From: Cladorhizidae sp. MBARI D1340-BT2
Taxonomy: Eukaryota > Porifera > Demospongiae > Poecilosclerida > Cladorhizidae
Assembly (NCBI GenBank): GCA_028752905.1
Contig: JAQNBH010000048.1
Coordinates: 62,001-126,000, forward strand
Direction of reading: 5' to 3'
Length of the DNA stretch: 64,000 nt
The notes under the pieces: model-generated
The model's database searches: none
Told to the model about the DNA's origin: nothing
The model's input: the letters and a program-made list of their open reading frames with translations, nothing else
Made by a program: the position numbers and the translations under genes
Shown here: one piece after another, positions 25,763-39,900 of the stretch
How positions within the stretch are numbered: position 1 is the stretch's first letter
Layout of the letters: every line of letters begins with the position of its first letter

Positions 25763-27008
25763 CGGTGTTATAAAAATTATCTTTTTGGGGTAAAGTGTAG
25801 AAAAGTTATGAGCTTTACGGCAAAATAACAAGATTTTTGGGGGGAAAATGAGAAACATATAGACCAAATTAGGGCAAATATCAAGATAGAGAACACACAA
25901 TGAAACCTATCATTCGAATCATATCAAGTCCATTACAGTGAAGTGTGCAGAATATTATGGATGTTTGATATCAACAGAGAGCACAGGGAGAGACCTATCT
26001 TAATAGCTATATATCAAGTTTATACAGTGAAGTGTGGAGAATCTATGAAGCTAACCTGTTTAGCATCAAGATAGAGAACACATAGAGAAACCTATCTTGT
26101 GATTCTATGTATGCAGAATATACGGATGTTTGGTATCAAGAGAGAGAACAGAGAGAGGCCTACCTTTAGAGCTATATATCAAGTCTATTCAGTGAAGTGT
26201 GGAGAATCTATGAAGCTAACATGTTTAGCTCAAGATAGAGAACACTGAGAGATACCTATCTTGCAAGTCCATTACAGTGAAGTGTGCAGAATATATGGAT
26301 GTTTGGTATCAAGAGAGAGCACTTAGAGAGTCCTATCTTAATAGCTATACATCAAGTCTATTCAGTGAAGTGTGGAGAATCTATGAAGCTAACCTGTTTA
26401 GCATCAAGATAGAGAACACATAGAGAAACCTATCTTGTGATTCTATGTATGCAGAATATACGGATGTTTGGTATCAAGAGAGAGAACAGAGAGAGGCCTA
26501 CCTTTAGAGCTATATATCAAGTCTATTCAGTGAAGTGTGGAGAATCTATGAAGCTAACATGTTCAGCTCAAGATAGAGAACACTGAGAGATACCTATCTT
26601 GCAAGTCCATTACAGTGAAGTGTGCAGAATATATGGATGTTTGGTATCAAGAGAGAGCACTTAGAGAGTCCTATCTTAATAGCTATACATCAAGTCTATT
26701 CAGTGAAGTGTGGATAATCTACGAAGCTAACATGTTTAGCATCAAGTAAGAGTACAATTCATAACTGCCCTAATTAACAAGACCAAAGTCCCAGATTTTG
26801 TCAACTGATAGAGATGGCCCTTATCTGCAACATGTCAACAGATTATCAATAAATGTAGTGGTTTTTCACTGGCAGGCCACCGCTTTGGCAACTGGAAAAC
26901 GCCAGGAAAGATCGCAAACCTTACCACTTCAAATCACCATAACTTGCTAATACTTAGAGTACTCAAAATTTTGGCACATACAAAAGACAGATAATTAGAA
27001 GGGCTATC
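25763..27008 (+). repeat. 1246-bp monomer (IT head) leading the long-dimer block
   Basis: The second H2-H5 copy is at 26363-26700. The head has gtgttat and tttttgggg; both H3 copies read gagct, the second H4 atgttcagctc, and the spacer agagatgg. Its tail has ttggcacata, the CpG-lost form that precedes every X head. It probably supplied the tail for the X monomers that follow. Confidence 0.9.
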
Positions 27009-29500
27009 CGGTGATATAAAAATTATCTTTTTGGGGTAAAGTGTAGCAAAGTTATGAGCTTAACGGCAAAATAACAAGATTTTGGGGTGGAAAATGAGAA
27101 ACATATAGACCAAATTAGGGCAAATATCAAGATAGAGAACACACAATGAAACCTATCATTCGAATCATATCAAGTCCATTACAGAGAAGTGTGCAGAATA
27201 TTATGGATGTTTGATATCAACAGAGAGCACAGGGAGAGACCTATCTTAATAGCTATATATCAAGTTTATACAGTGAAGTGTGGAGAATCTATGAAGCTAA
27301 CCTGTTTAGCATCAAGATAGAGAACACATAGAGAAACCTATCTTGTGATTCTATGTATGCAGAATATACGGATGTTTGGTATCAAGAGAGAGAACAGAGA
27401 GAGGCCTACCTTTAGAGCGATATATCAAGTCTATTCAGTGAAGTGTGGAGAATCTATGAAGCTAACATGTTTAGCTCAAGATAGAGAACACTGAGAGATA
27501 CCTATCTTGCAAGTCCATTACAGTGAAGTGTGCAGAATATATGGATGTTTGGTATCAAGAGAGAGCACTTAGAGAGTCCTATCTTAATAGCTATACATCA
27601 AGTCTATTCAGTGAAGTGTGGAGAATCTATGAAGCTAACCTGTTTAGCATCAAGATAGAGAACACATAGAGAAACCTATCTTGTGATTCTATGTATGCAG
27701 AATATACGGATGTTTGGTATCAAGAGAGAGAACAGAGAGAGGCCTACCTTTAGAGCTATATATCAAGTCTATTCAGTGAAGTGTGGAGAATCTATGAAGC
27801 TAACATGTTCAGCTCAAGATAGAGAACACTGAGAGATACCTATCTTGCAAGTCCATTACAGTGAAGTGTGCAGAATATATGGATGTTTGGTATCAAGAGA
27901 GAGCACTTAGAGAGTCCTATCTTAATAGCTATACATCAAGTCTATTCAGTGAAGTGTGGATAATCTACGAAGCTAACATGTTTAGCATCAAGTAAGAGTA
28001 CAATTCATAACTGCCCTAATTAACAAGACCAAAGTCCCAGATTTTGTCAACTGATAGAGATGGCCCTTATCTGCAACATGTCAACAGATTATCAATAAAT
28101 GTAGTGGTTTTTCACTGGCAGGCCACCGCTTTGGCAACTGGAAAACGCCAGGAAAGATCTCAAACCTTACCACTTCAAATCACCATAACTTGCTAATACT
28201 TAGAGTACTCAAAATTTTGGCACGTACAAAAGACAGATAATTAGAAGGGCTATCCGGTGATATAAAAATTATCTTTTTTGGGTAAAGTGTAGCAAAGTTA
28301 TGAGCTTTACGGCAAAATAACAAGATTTTGGGGTGGAAAATGAGAAACATATAGACCAAATTAGGGCAAATATCAAGATAGAGAACACACAATGAAACCT
28401 ATCATTCGAATCATATCAAGTCCATTACAGTGAAGTGTGCAGAATATTATGGATGTTTGATATCAACAGAGAGCACAGGGAGAGACCTATCTTAATAGCT
28501 ATATATCAAGTTTATACAGTGAAGTGTGGAGAATCTATGAAGCTAACCTGTTTAGCATCAAGATAGAGAACACATAGAGAAACCTATCTTGTGATTCTAT
28601 GTATGCAGAATATACGGATGTTTGGTATCAAGAGAGAGAACAGAGAGAGGCCTACCTTTAGAGCGATATATCAAGTCTATTCAGTGAAGTGTGGAGAATC
28701 TATGAAGCTAACATGTTTAGCTCAAGATAGAGAACACTGAGAGATACCTATCTTGCAAGTCCATTACAGTGAAGTGTGCAGAATATATGGATGTTTGGTA
28801 TCAAGAGAGAGCACTTAGAGAGTCCTATCTTAATAGCTATACATCAAGTCTATTCAGTGAAGTGTGGAGAATCTATGAAGCTAACCTGTTTAGCATCAAG
28901 ATAGAGAACACATAGAGAAACCTATCTTGTGATTCTATGTATGCAGAATATACGGATGTTTGGTATCAAGAGAGAGAACAGAGAGAGGCCTACCTTTAGA
29001 GCTATATATCAAGTCTATTCAGTGAAGTGTGGAGAATCTATGAAGCTAACATGTTCAGCTCAAGATAGAGAACACTGAGAGATACCTATCTTGCAAGTCC
29101 ATTACAGTGAAGTGTGCAGAATATATGGATGTTTGGTATCAAGAGAGAGCACTTAGAGAGTCCTATCTTAATAGCTATACATCAAGTCTATTCAGTGAAG
29201 TGTGGATAATCTACGAAGCTAACATGTTTAGCATCAAGTAAGAGTACAATTCATAACTGCCCTAATTAACAAGACCAAAGTCCCAGATTTTGTCAACTGA
29301 TAGAGATGGCCCTTATCTGCAACATGTCAACAGATTATCAATAAATGTAGTGGTTTTTCACTGGCAGGCCACCGCTTTGGCAACTGGAAAACGCCAGGAA
29401 AGATCGCAAACCTTACCACTTCAAATCACCATAACTTGCTAATACTTAGAGTACTCAAAATTTTGGCACATACAAAAGACAGATAATTAGAAGGGCTATC
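27009..29500 (+). repeat. 2492-bp dimer of 1246-bp monomers (X + H), copy 1
   Basis: The X monomer starts at 27009 and the long H monomer at 28255. Extra H2-H5 copies are at 27609-27946 and 28855-29192. X has cttaacgg, acagagaag and a gatctc tail; H has gggg-t-gg, a gatcgc tail and then gcacata. In both monomers the first H3 reads gagcg and the second gagct. Confidence 0.9.
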
Positions 29501-31992
29501 CGGTGATATAAAAATTATCTTTTTGGGGTAAAGTGTAGCAAAGTTATGAGCTTAACGGCAAAATAACAAGATTTTGGGGTGGAAAATGAGAAACATATAG
29601 ACCAAATTAGGGCAAATATCAAGATAGAGAACACACAATGAAACCTATCATTCGAATCATATCAAGTCCATTACAGAGAAGTGTGCAGAATATTATGGAT
29701 GTTTGATATCAACAGAGAGCACAGGGAGAGACCTATCTTAATAGCTATATATCAAGTTTATACAGTGAAGTGTGGAGAATCTATGAAGCTAACCTGTTTA
29801 GCATCAAGATAGAGAACACATAGAGAAACCTATCTTGTGATTCTATGTATGCAGAATATACGGATGTTTGGTATCAAGAGAGAGAACAGAGAGAGGCCTA
29901 CCTTTAGAGCGATATATCAAGTCTATTCAGTGAAGTGTGGAGAATCTATGAAGCTAACATGTTTAGCTCAAGATAGAGAACACTGAGAGATACCTATCTT
30001 GCAAGTCCATTACAGTGAAGTGTGCAGAATATATGGATGTTTGGTATCAAGAGAGAGCACTTAGAGAGTCCTATCTTAATAGCTATACATCAAGTCTATT
30101 CAGTGAAGTGTGGAGAATCTATGAAGCTAACCTGTTTAGCATCAAGATAGAGAACACATAGAGAAACCTATCTTGTGATTCTATGTATGCAGAATATACG
30201 GATGTTTGGTATCAAGAGAGAGAACAGAGAGAGGCCTACCTTTAGAGCTATATATCAAGTCTATTCAGTGAAGTGTGGAGAATCTATGAAGCTAACATGT
30301 TCAGCTCAAGATAGAGAACACTGAGAGATACCTATCTTGCAAGTCCATTACAGTGAAGTGTGCAGAATATATGGATGTTTGGTATCAAGAGAGAGCACTT
30401 AGAGAGTCCTATCTTAATAGCTATACATCAAGTCTATTCAGTGAAGTGTGGATAATCTACGAAGCTAACATGTTTAGCATCAAGTAAGAGTACAATTCAT
30501 AACTGCCCTAATTAACAAGACCAAAGTCCCAGATTTTGTCAACTGATAGAGATGGCCCTTATCTGCAACATGTCAACAGATTATCAATAAATGTAGTGGT
30601 TTTTCACTGGCAGGCCACCGCTTTGGCAACTGGAAAACGCCAGGAAAGATCTCAAACCTTACCACTTCAAATCACCATAACTTGCTAATACTTAGAGTAC
30701 TCAAAATTTTGGCACGTACAAAAGACAGATAATTAGAAGGGCTATCCGGTGATATAAAAATTATCTTTTTTGGGTAAAGTGTAGCAAAGTTATGAGCTTT
30801 ACGGCAAAATAACAAGATTTTGGGGTGGAAAATGAGAAACATATAGACCAAATTAGGGCAAATATCAAGATAGAGAACACACAATGAAACCTATCATTCG
30901 AATCATATCAAGTCCATTACAGTGAAGTGTGCAGAATATTATGGATGTTTGATATCAACAGAGAGCACAGGGAGAGACCTATCTTAATAGCTATATATCA
31001 AGTTTATACAGTGAAGTGTGGAGAATCTATGAAGCTAACCTGTTTAGCATCAAGATAGAGAACACATAGAGAAACCTATCTTGTGATTCTATGTATGCAG
31101 AATATACGGATGTTTGGTATCAAGAGAGAGAACAGAGAGAGGCCTACCTTTAGAGCGATATATCAAGTCTATTCAGTGAAGTGTGGAGAATCTATGAAGC
31201 TAACATGTTTAGCTCAAGATAGAGAACACTGAGAGATACCTATCTTGCAAGTCCATTACAGTGAAGTGTGCAGAATATATGGATGTTTGGTATCAAGAGA
31301 GAGCACTTAGAGAGTCCTATCTTAATAGCTATACATCAAGTCTATTCAGTGAAGTGTGGAGAATCTATGAAGCTAACCTGTTTAGCATCAAGATAGAGAA
31401 CACATAGAGAAACCTATCTTGTGATTCTATGTATGCAGAATATACGGATGTTTGGTATCAAGAGAGAGAACAGAGAGAGGCCTACCTTTAGAGCTATATA
31501 TCAAGTCTATTCAGTGAAGTGTGGAGAATCTATGAAGCTAACATGTTCAGCTCAAGATAGAGAACACTGAGAGATACCTATCTTGCAAGTCCATTACAGT
31601 GAAGTGTGCAGAATATATGGATGTTTGGTATCAAGAGAGAGCACTTAGAGAGTCCTATCTTAATAGCTATACATCAAGTCTATTCAGTGAAGTGTGGATA
31701 ATCTACGAAGCTAACATGTTTAGCATCAAGTAAGAGTACAATTCATAACTGCCCTAATTAACAAGACCAAAGTCCCAGATTTTGTCAACTGATAGAGATG
31801 GCCCTTATCTGCAACATGTCAACAGATTATCAATAAATGTAGTGGTTTTTCACTGGCAGGCCACCGCTTTGGCAACTGGAAAACGCCAGGAAAGATCGCA
31901 AACCTTACCACTTCAAATCACCATAACTTGCTAATACTTAGAGTACTCAAAATTTTGGCACATACAAAAGACAGATAATTAGAAGGGCTATC
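29501..31992 (+). repeat. 2492-bp dimer (X + H), copy 2
   Basis: X starts at 29501 and H at 30747, with extra H2-H5 copies at 30101-30438 and 31347-31684. All markers checked agree with copy 1. Confidence 0.9.
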
Positions 31993-34484
31993 CGGTGATA
32001 TAAAAATTATCTTTTTGGGGTAAAGTGTAGCAAAGTTATGAGCTTAACGGCAAAATAACAAGATTTTGGGGTGGAAAATGAGAAACATATAGACCAAATT
32101 AGGGCAAATATCAAGATAGAGAACACACAATGAAACCTATCATTCGAATCATATCAAGTCCATTACAGAGAAGTGTGCAGAATATTATGGATGTTTGATA
32201 TCAACAGAGAGCACAGGGAGAGACCTATCTTAATAGCTATATATCAAGTTTATACAGTGAAGTGTGGAGAATCTATGAAGCTAACCTGTTTAGCATCAAG
32301 ATAGAGAACACATAGAGAAACCTATCTTGTGATTCTATGTATGCAGAATATACGGATGTTTGGTATCAAGAGAGAGAACAGAGAGAGGCCTACCTTTAGA
32401 GCGATATATCAAGTCTATTCAGTGAAGTGTGGAGAATCTATGAAGCTAACATGTTTAGCTCAAGATAGAGAACACTGAGAGATACCTATCTTGCAAGTCC
32501 ATTACAGTGAAGTGTGCAGAATATATGGATGTTTGGTATCAAGAGAGAGCACTTAGAGAGTCCTATCTTAATAGCTATACATCAAGTCTATTCAGTGAAG
32601 TGTGGAGAATCTATGAAGCTAACCTGTTTAGCATCAAGATAGAGAACACATAGAGAAACCTATCTTGTGATTCTATGTATGCAGAATATACGGATGTTTG
32701 GTATCAAGAGAGAGAACAGAGAGAGGCCTACCTTTAGAGCTATATATCAAGTCTATTCAGTGAAGTGTGGAGAATCTATGAAGCTAACATGTTCAGCTCA
32801 AGATAGAGAACACTGAGAGATACCTATCTTGCAAGTCCATTACAGTGAAGTGTGCAGAATATATGGATGTTTGGTATCAAGAGAGAGCACTTAGAGAGTC
32901 CTATCTTAATAGCTATACATCAAGTCTATTCAGTGAAGTGTGGATAATCTACGAAGCTAACATGTTTAGCATCAAGTAAGAGTACAATTCATAACTGCCC
33001 TAATTAACAAGACCAAAGTCCCAGATTTTGTCAACTGATAGAGATGGCCCTTATCTGCAACATGTCAACAGATTATCAATAAATGTAGTGGTTTTTCACT
33101 GGCAGGCCACCGCTTTGGCAACTGGAAAACGCCAGGAAAGATCTCAAACCTTACCACTTCAAATCACCATAACTTGCTAATACTTAGAGTACTCAAAATT
33201 TTGGCACGTACAAAAGACAGATAATTAGAAGGGCTATCCGGTGATATAAAAATTATCTTTTTTGGGTAAAGTGTAGCAAAGTTATGAGCTTTACGGCAAA
33301 ATAACAAGATTTTGGGGTGGAAAATGAGAAACATATAGACCAAATTAGGGCAAATATCAAGATAGAGAACACACAATGAAACCTATCATTCGAATCATAT
33401 CAAGTCCATTACAGTGAAGTGTGCAGAATATTATGGATGTTTGATATCAACAGAGAGCACAGGGAGAGACCTATCTTAATAGCTATATATCAAGTTTATA
33501 CAGTGAAGTGTGGAGAATCTATGAAGCTAACCTGTTTAGCATCAAGATAGAGAACACATAGAGAAACCTATCTTGTGATTCTATGTATGCAGAATATACG
33601 GATGTTTGGTATCAAGAGAGAGAACAGAGAGAGGCCTACCTTTAGAGCGATATATCAAGTCTATTCAGTGAAGTGTGGAGAATCTATGAAGCTAACATGT
33701 TTAGCTCAAGATAGAGAACACTGAGAGATACCTATCTTGCAAGTCCATTACAGTGAAGTGTGCAGAATATATGGATGTTTGGTATCAAGAGAGAGCACTT
33801 AGAGAGTCCTATCTTAATAGCTATACATCAAGTCTATTCAGTGAAGTGTGGAGAATCTATGAAGCTAACCTGTTTAGCATCAAGATAGAGAACACATAGA
33901 GAAACCTATCTTGTGATTCTATGTATGCAGAATATACGGATGTTTGGTATCAAGAGAGAGAACAGAGAGAGGCCTACCTTTAGAGCTATATATCAAGTCT
34001 ATTCAGTGAAGTGTGGAGAATCTATGAAGCTAACATGTTCAGCTCAAGATAGAGAACACTGAGAGATACCTATCTTGCAAGTCCATTACAGTGAAGTGTG
34101 CAGAATATATGGATGTTTGGTATCAAGAGAGAGCACTTAGAGAGTCCTATCTTAATAGCTATACATCAAGTCTATTCAGTGAAGTGTGGATAATCTACGA
34201 AGCTAACATGTTTAGCATCAAGTAAGAGTACAATTCATAACTGCCCTAATTAACAAGACCAAAGTCCCAGATTTTGTCAACTGATAGAGATGGCCCTTAT
34301 CTGCAACATGTCAACAGATTATCAATAAATGTAGTGGTTTTTCACTGGCAGGCCACCGCTTTGGCAACTGGAAAACGCCAGGAAAGATCGCAAACCTTAC
34401 CACTTCAAATCACCATAACTTGCTAATACTTAGAGTACTCAAAATTTTGGCACATACAAAAGACAGATAATTAGAAGGGCTATC
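31993..34484 (+). repeat. 2492-bp dimer (X + H), copy 3
   Basis: X starts at 31993 and H at 33239, with extra H2-H5 copies at 32593-32930 and 33839-34176. All markers checked agree with copies 1 and 2. Confidence 0.9.
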
Positions 34485-36976
34485 CGGTGATATAAAAATT
34501 ATCTTTTTGGGGTAAAGTGTAGCAAAGTTATGAGCTTAACGGCAAAATAACAAGATTTTGGGGTGGAAAATGAGAAACATATAGACCAAATTAGGGCAAA
34601 TATCAAGATAGAGAACACACAATGAAACCTATCATTCGAATCATATCAAGTCCATTACAGAGAAGTGTGCAGAATATTATGGATGTTTGATATCAACAGA
34701 GAGCACAGGGAGAGACCTATCTTAATAGCTATATATCAAGTTTATACAGTGAAGTGTGGAGAATCTATGAAGCTAACCTGTTTAGCATCAAGATAGAGAA
34801 CACATAGAGAAACCTATCTTGTGATTCTATGTATGCAGAATATACGGATGTTTGGTATCAAGAGAGAGAACAGAGAGAGGCCTACCTTTAGAGCGATATA
34901 TCAAGTCTATTCAGTGAAGTGTGGAGAATCTATGAAGCTAACATGTTTAGCTCAAGATAGAGAACACTGAGAGATACCTATCTTGCAAGTCCATTACAGT
35001 GAAGTGTGCAGAATATATGGATGTTTGGTATCAAGAGAGAGCACTTAGAGAGTCCTATCTTAATAGCTATACATCAAGTCTATTCAGTGAAGTGTGGAGA
35101 ATCTATGAAGCTAACCTGTTTAGCATCAAGATAGAGAACACATAGAGAAACCTATCTTGTGATTCTATGTATGCAGAATATACGGATGTTTGGTATCAAG
35201 AGAGAGAACAGAGAGAGGCCTACCTTTAGAGCTATATATCAAGTCTATTCAGTGAAGTGTGGAGAATCTATGAAGCTAACATGTTCAGCTCAAGATAGAG
35301 AACACTGAGAGATACCTATCTTGCAAGTCCATTACAGTGAAGTGTGCAGAATATATGGATGTTTGGTATCAAGAGAGAGCACTTAGAGAGTCCTATCTTA
35401 ATAGCTATACATCAAGTCTATTCAGTGAAGTGTGGATAATCTACGAAGCTAACATGTTTAGCATCAAGTAAGAGTACAATTCATAACTGCCCTAATTAAC
35501 AAGACCAAAGTCCCAGATTTTGTCAACTGATAGAGATGGCCCTTATCTGCAACATGTCAACAGATTATCAATAAATGTAGTGGTTTTTCACTGGCAGGCC
35601 ACCGCTTTGGCAACTGGAAAACGCCAGGAAAGATCTCAAACCTTACCACTTCAAATCACCATAACTTGCTAATACTTAGAGTACTCAAAATTTTGGCACG
35701 TACAAAAGACAGATAATTAGAAGGGCTATCCGGTGATATAAAAATTATCTTTTTTGGGTAAAGTGTAGCAAAGTTATGAGCTTTACGGCAAAATAACAAG
35801 ATTTTGGGGTGGAAAATGAGAAACATATAGACCAAATTAGGGCAAATATCAAGATAGAGAACACACAATGAAACCTATCATTCGAATCATATCAAGTCCA
35901 TTACAGTGAAGTGTGCAGAATATTATGGATGTTTGATATCAACAGAGAGCACAGGGAGAGACCTATCTTAATAGCTATATATCAAGTTTATACAGTGAAG
36001 TGTGGAGAATCTATGAAGCTAACCTGTTTAGCATCAAGATAGAGAACACATAGAGAAACCTATCTTGTGATTCTATGTATGCAGAATATACGGATGTTTG
36101 GTATCAAGAGAGAGAACAGAGAGAGGCCTACCTTTAGAGCGATATATCAAGTCTATTCAGTGAAGTGTGGAGAATCTATGAAGCTAACATGTTTAGCTCA
36201 AGATAGAGAACACTGAGAGATACCTATCTTGCAAGTCCATTACAGTGAAGTGTGCAGAATATATGGATGTTTGGTATCAAGAGAGAGCACTTAGAGAGTC
36301 CTATCTTAATAGCTATACATCAAGTCTATTCAGTGAAGTGTGGAGAATCTATGAAGCTAACCTGTTTAGCATCAAGATAGAGAACACATAGAGAAACCTA
36401 TCTTGTGATTCTATGTATGCAGAATATACGGATGTTTGGTATCAAGAGAGAGAACAGAGAGAGGCCTACCTTTAGAGCTATATATCAAGTCTATTCAGTG
36501 AAGTGTGGAGAATCTATGAAGCTAACATGTTCAGCTCAAGATAGAGAACACTGAGAGATACCTATCTTGCAAGTCCATTACAGTGAAGTGTGCAGAATAT
36601 ATGGATGTTTGGTATCAAGAGAGAGCACTTAGAGAGTCCTATCTTAATAGCTATACATCAAGTCTATTCAGTGAAGTGTGGATAATCTACGAAGCTAACA
36701 TGTTTAGCATCAAGTAAGAGTACAATTCATAACTGCCCTAATTAACAAGACCAAAGTCCCAGATTTTGTCAACTGATAGAGATGGCCCTTATCTGCAACA
36801 TGTCAACAGATTATCAATAAATGTAGTGGTTTTTCACTGGCAGGCCACCGCTTTGGCAACTGGAAAACGCCAGGAAAGATCGCAAACCTTACCACTTCAA
36901 ATCACCATAACTTGCTAATACTTAGAGTACTCAAAATTTTGGCACGTACAAAAGACAGATAATTAGAAGGGCTATC
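34485..36976 (+). repeat. 2492-bp dimer (X + H), copy 4
   Basis: X starts at 34485 and H at 35731, with extra H2-H5 copies at 35085-35422 and 36331-36668. It differs from copies 1-3 only near the end, where gcacg replaces gcaca; a P monomer rather than another X follows. Confidence 0.9.
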
Positions 36977-39900
36977 CGGTGATATAAAAATTATCTTTTT
37001 TGGGTAAAGTGTAGAAAAGTTATGAGCTTTACGGCAAAATAACAAGATTTTGGGGGGGAAAATGAGAAACATATAGACCAAATTAGGGCAAATATCAAGA
37101 TAGAGAACACACAATGAAACCTATCATTCGAATCATATCAAGTCCATTACAGTGAAGTATGCAGAATATTATGGATGTTTGATATCAACAGAGAGCACAG
37201 GGAGAGACCTATCTTAATAGCTATATATCAAGTTTATACAGTGAAGTGTGGAGAATCTATGAAGCTAACCTGTTTAGCATCAAGATAGAGAACACATAGA
37301 GAAACCTATCTTGTGATTCTATGTATGCAGAATATACGGATGTTTGGTATCAAGAGAGAGAACAGAGAGAGGCCTACCTTTAGAGTGATATATCAAGTCT
37401 ATTCAGTGAAGTGTGGAGAATCTATGAAGCTAACATGTTTAGCTCAAGATAGAGAACACTGAGAGATACCTATCTTGCAAGTCCATTACAGTGAAGTGTG
37501 CAGAATATATGGATGTTTGGTATCAAGAGAGAGCACTTAGAGAGTCCTATCTTAATAGCTATACATCAAGTCTATTCAGTGAAGTGTGGATAATCTACGA
37601 AGCTAACATGTTTAGCATCAAGTAAGAGTACAATTCATAACTGCCCTAATTAACAAGACCAAAGTCCCAGATTTTGTCAACTGATAGAGAAGGCCCTTAT
37701 CTGCAACATGTCAACAGATTATCAATAAATGTAGTGGTTTTTCACTGGCAGGCCACCGCTTTGGCAACTGGAAAACGCCAGGAAAGATCGCAAACCTTAC
37801 CACTTCAAATCACCATAACTTGCTAATACTTAGAGTACTCAAAATTTTGGCACGTACAAAAGACAGATAATTAGAAGGGCTATCCGGTGATATAAAAATT
37901 ATCTTTTTTGGGTAAAGTGTAGCAAAGTTATGAGCTTTACGGCAAAATAACAAGATTTTGGGGTGGAAAATGAGAAACATATAGACCAAATTAGGGCAAA
38001 TATCAAGATAGAGAACACACAATGAAACCTATCATTCGAATCATATCAAGTCCATTACAGTGAAGTGTGCAGAATATTATGGATGTTTGATATCAACAGA
38101 GAGCACAGGGAGAGACCTATCTTAATAGCTATATATCAAGTTTATACAGTGAAGTGTGGAGAATCTATGAAGCTAACCTGTTTAGCATCAAGATAGAGAA
38201 CACATAGAGAAACCTATCTTGTGATTCTATGTATGCAGAATATACGGATGTTTGGTATCAAGAGAGAGAACAGAGAGAGGCCTACCTTTAGAGCGATATA
38301 TCAAGTCTATTCAGTGAAGTGTGGAGAATCTATGAAGCTAACATGTTTAGCTCAAGATAGAGAACACTGAGAGATACCTATCTTGCAAGTCCATTACAGT
38401 GAAGTGTGCAGAATATATGGATGTTTGGTATCAAGAGAGAGCACTTAGAGAGTCCTATCTTAATAGCTATACATCAAGTCTATTCAGTGAAGTGTGGATA
38501 ATCTACGAAGCTAACATGTCTAGCATCAAGTAAGAGTACAATTCATAACTGCCCTAATTAACAAGACCAAAGTCCCAGATTTTGTCAACTGATAGAGAAG
38601 GCCCTTATCTGCAACATGTCAACAGATTATCAATAAATGTAGTGGTTTTTCACTGGCAGGCCACCGCTTTGGCAACTGGAAAACGCCAGGAAAGATCGCA
38701 AACCTTACCACTTCAAATCACCATAACTTGCTAATACTTAGAGTACTCAAAATTTTGGCACGTACAAAAGACAGATAATTAGAAGGGCTATCCGGTGATA
38801 TAAAAATTATCTTTTTTGGGTAAAGTGTAGCAAAGTTATGAGCTTTACGGCAAAATAACAAGATTTTGGGGGGGAAAATGAGAAACATATAGACCAAATT
38901 AGGGCAAATATCAAGATAGAGAACACACAATGAAACCTATCATTCGAATCATATCAAGTCCATTACAGTGAAGTGTGCAGAATATTATGGATGTTTGATA
39001 TCAACAGAGAGCACAGGGAGAGACCTATCTTAATAGCTATATATCAAGTTTATACAGTGAAGTGTGGAGAATCTATGAAGCTAACCTGTTTAGCATCAAG
39101 ATAGAGAACACATAGAGAAACCTATCTTGTGATTCTATGTATGCAGAATATACGGATGTTTGGTATCAAGAGAGAGAACAGAGAGAGGCCTACCTTTAGA
39201 GCGATATATCAAGTCTATTCAGTGAAGTGTGGAGAATCTATGAAGCTAACATGTTTAGCTCAAGATAGAGAACACTGAGAGATACCTATCTTGCAAGTCC
39301 ATTACAGTGAAGTGTGCAGAATATATGGATGTTTGGTATCAAGAGAGAGCACTTAGAGAGTCCTATCTTAATAGCTATACATCAAGTCTATTCAGTGAAG
39401 TGTGGATAATCTACGAAGCTAACATGTCTAGCATCAAGTAAGAGTACAATTCATAACTGCCCTAATTAACAAGACCAAAGTCCCAGATTTTGTCAACTGA
39501 TAGAGAAGGCCCTTATCTGCAACATGTCAACAGATTATCAATAAATGTAGTGGTTTTTCACTGGCAGGCCACCGCTTTGGCAACTGGAAAACGCCAGGAA
39601 AGATCGCAAACCTTACCACTTCAAATCACCATAACTTGCTAATACTTAGAGTACTCAAAATTTTGGCACGTACAAAAGACAGATAATTAGAAGGGCTATC
39701 CGGTGATATAAAAATTATCTTTTTTGGGTAAAGTGTAGAAAAGTTATGAGCTTTACGGCAAAATAACAAGATTTTGGGGGGGAAAATGAGAAACATATAG
39801 ACCAAATTAGGGCAAATATCAAGATAGAGAACACACAATGAAACCTATCATTCGAATCATATCAAGTCCATTACAGTGAAGTATGCAGAATATTATGGAT

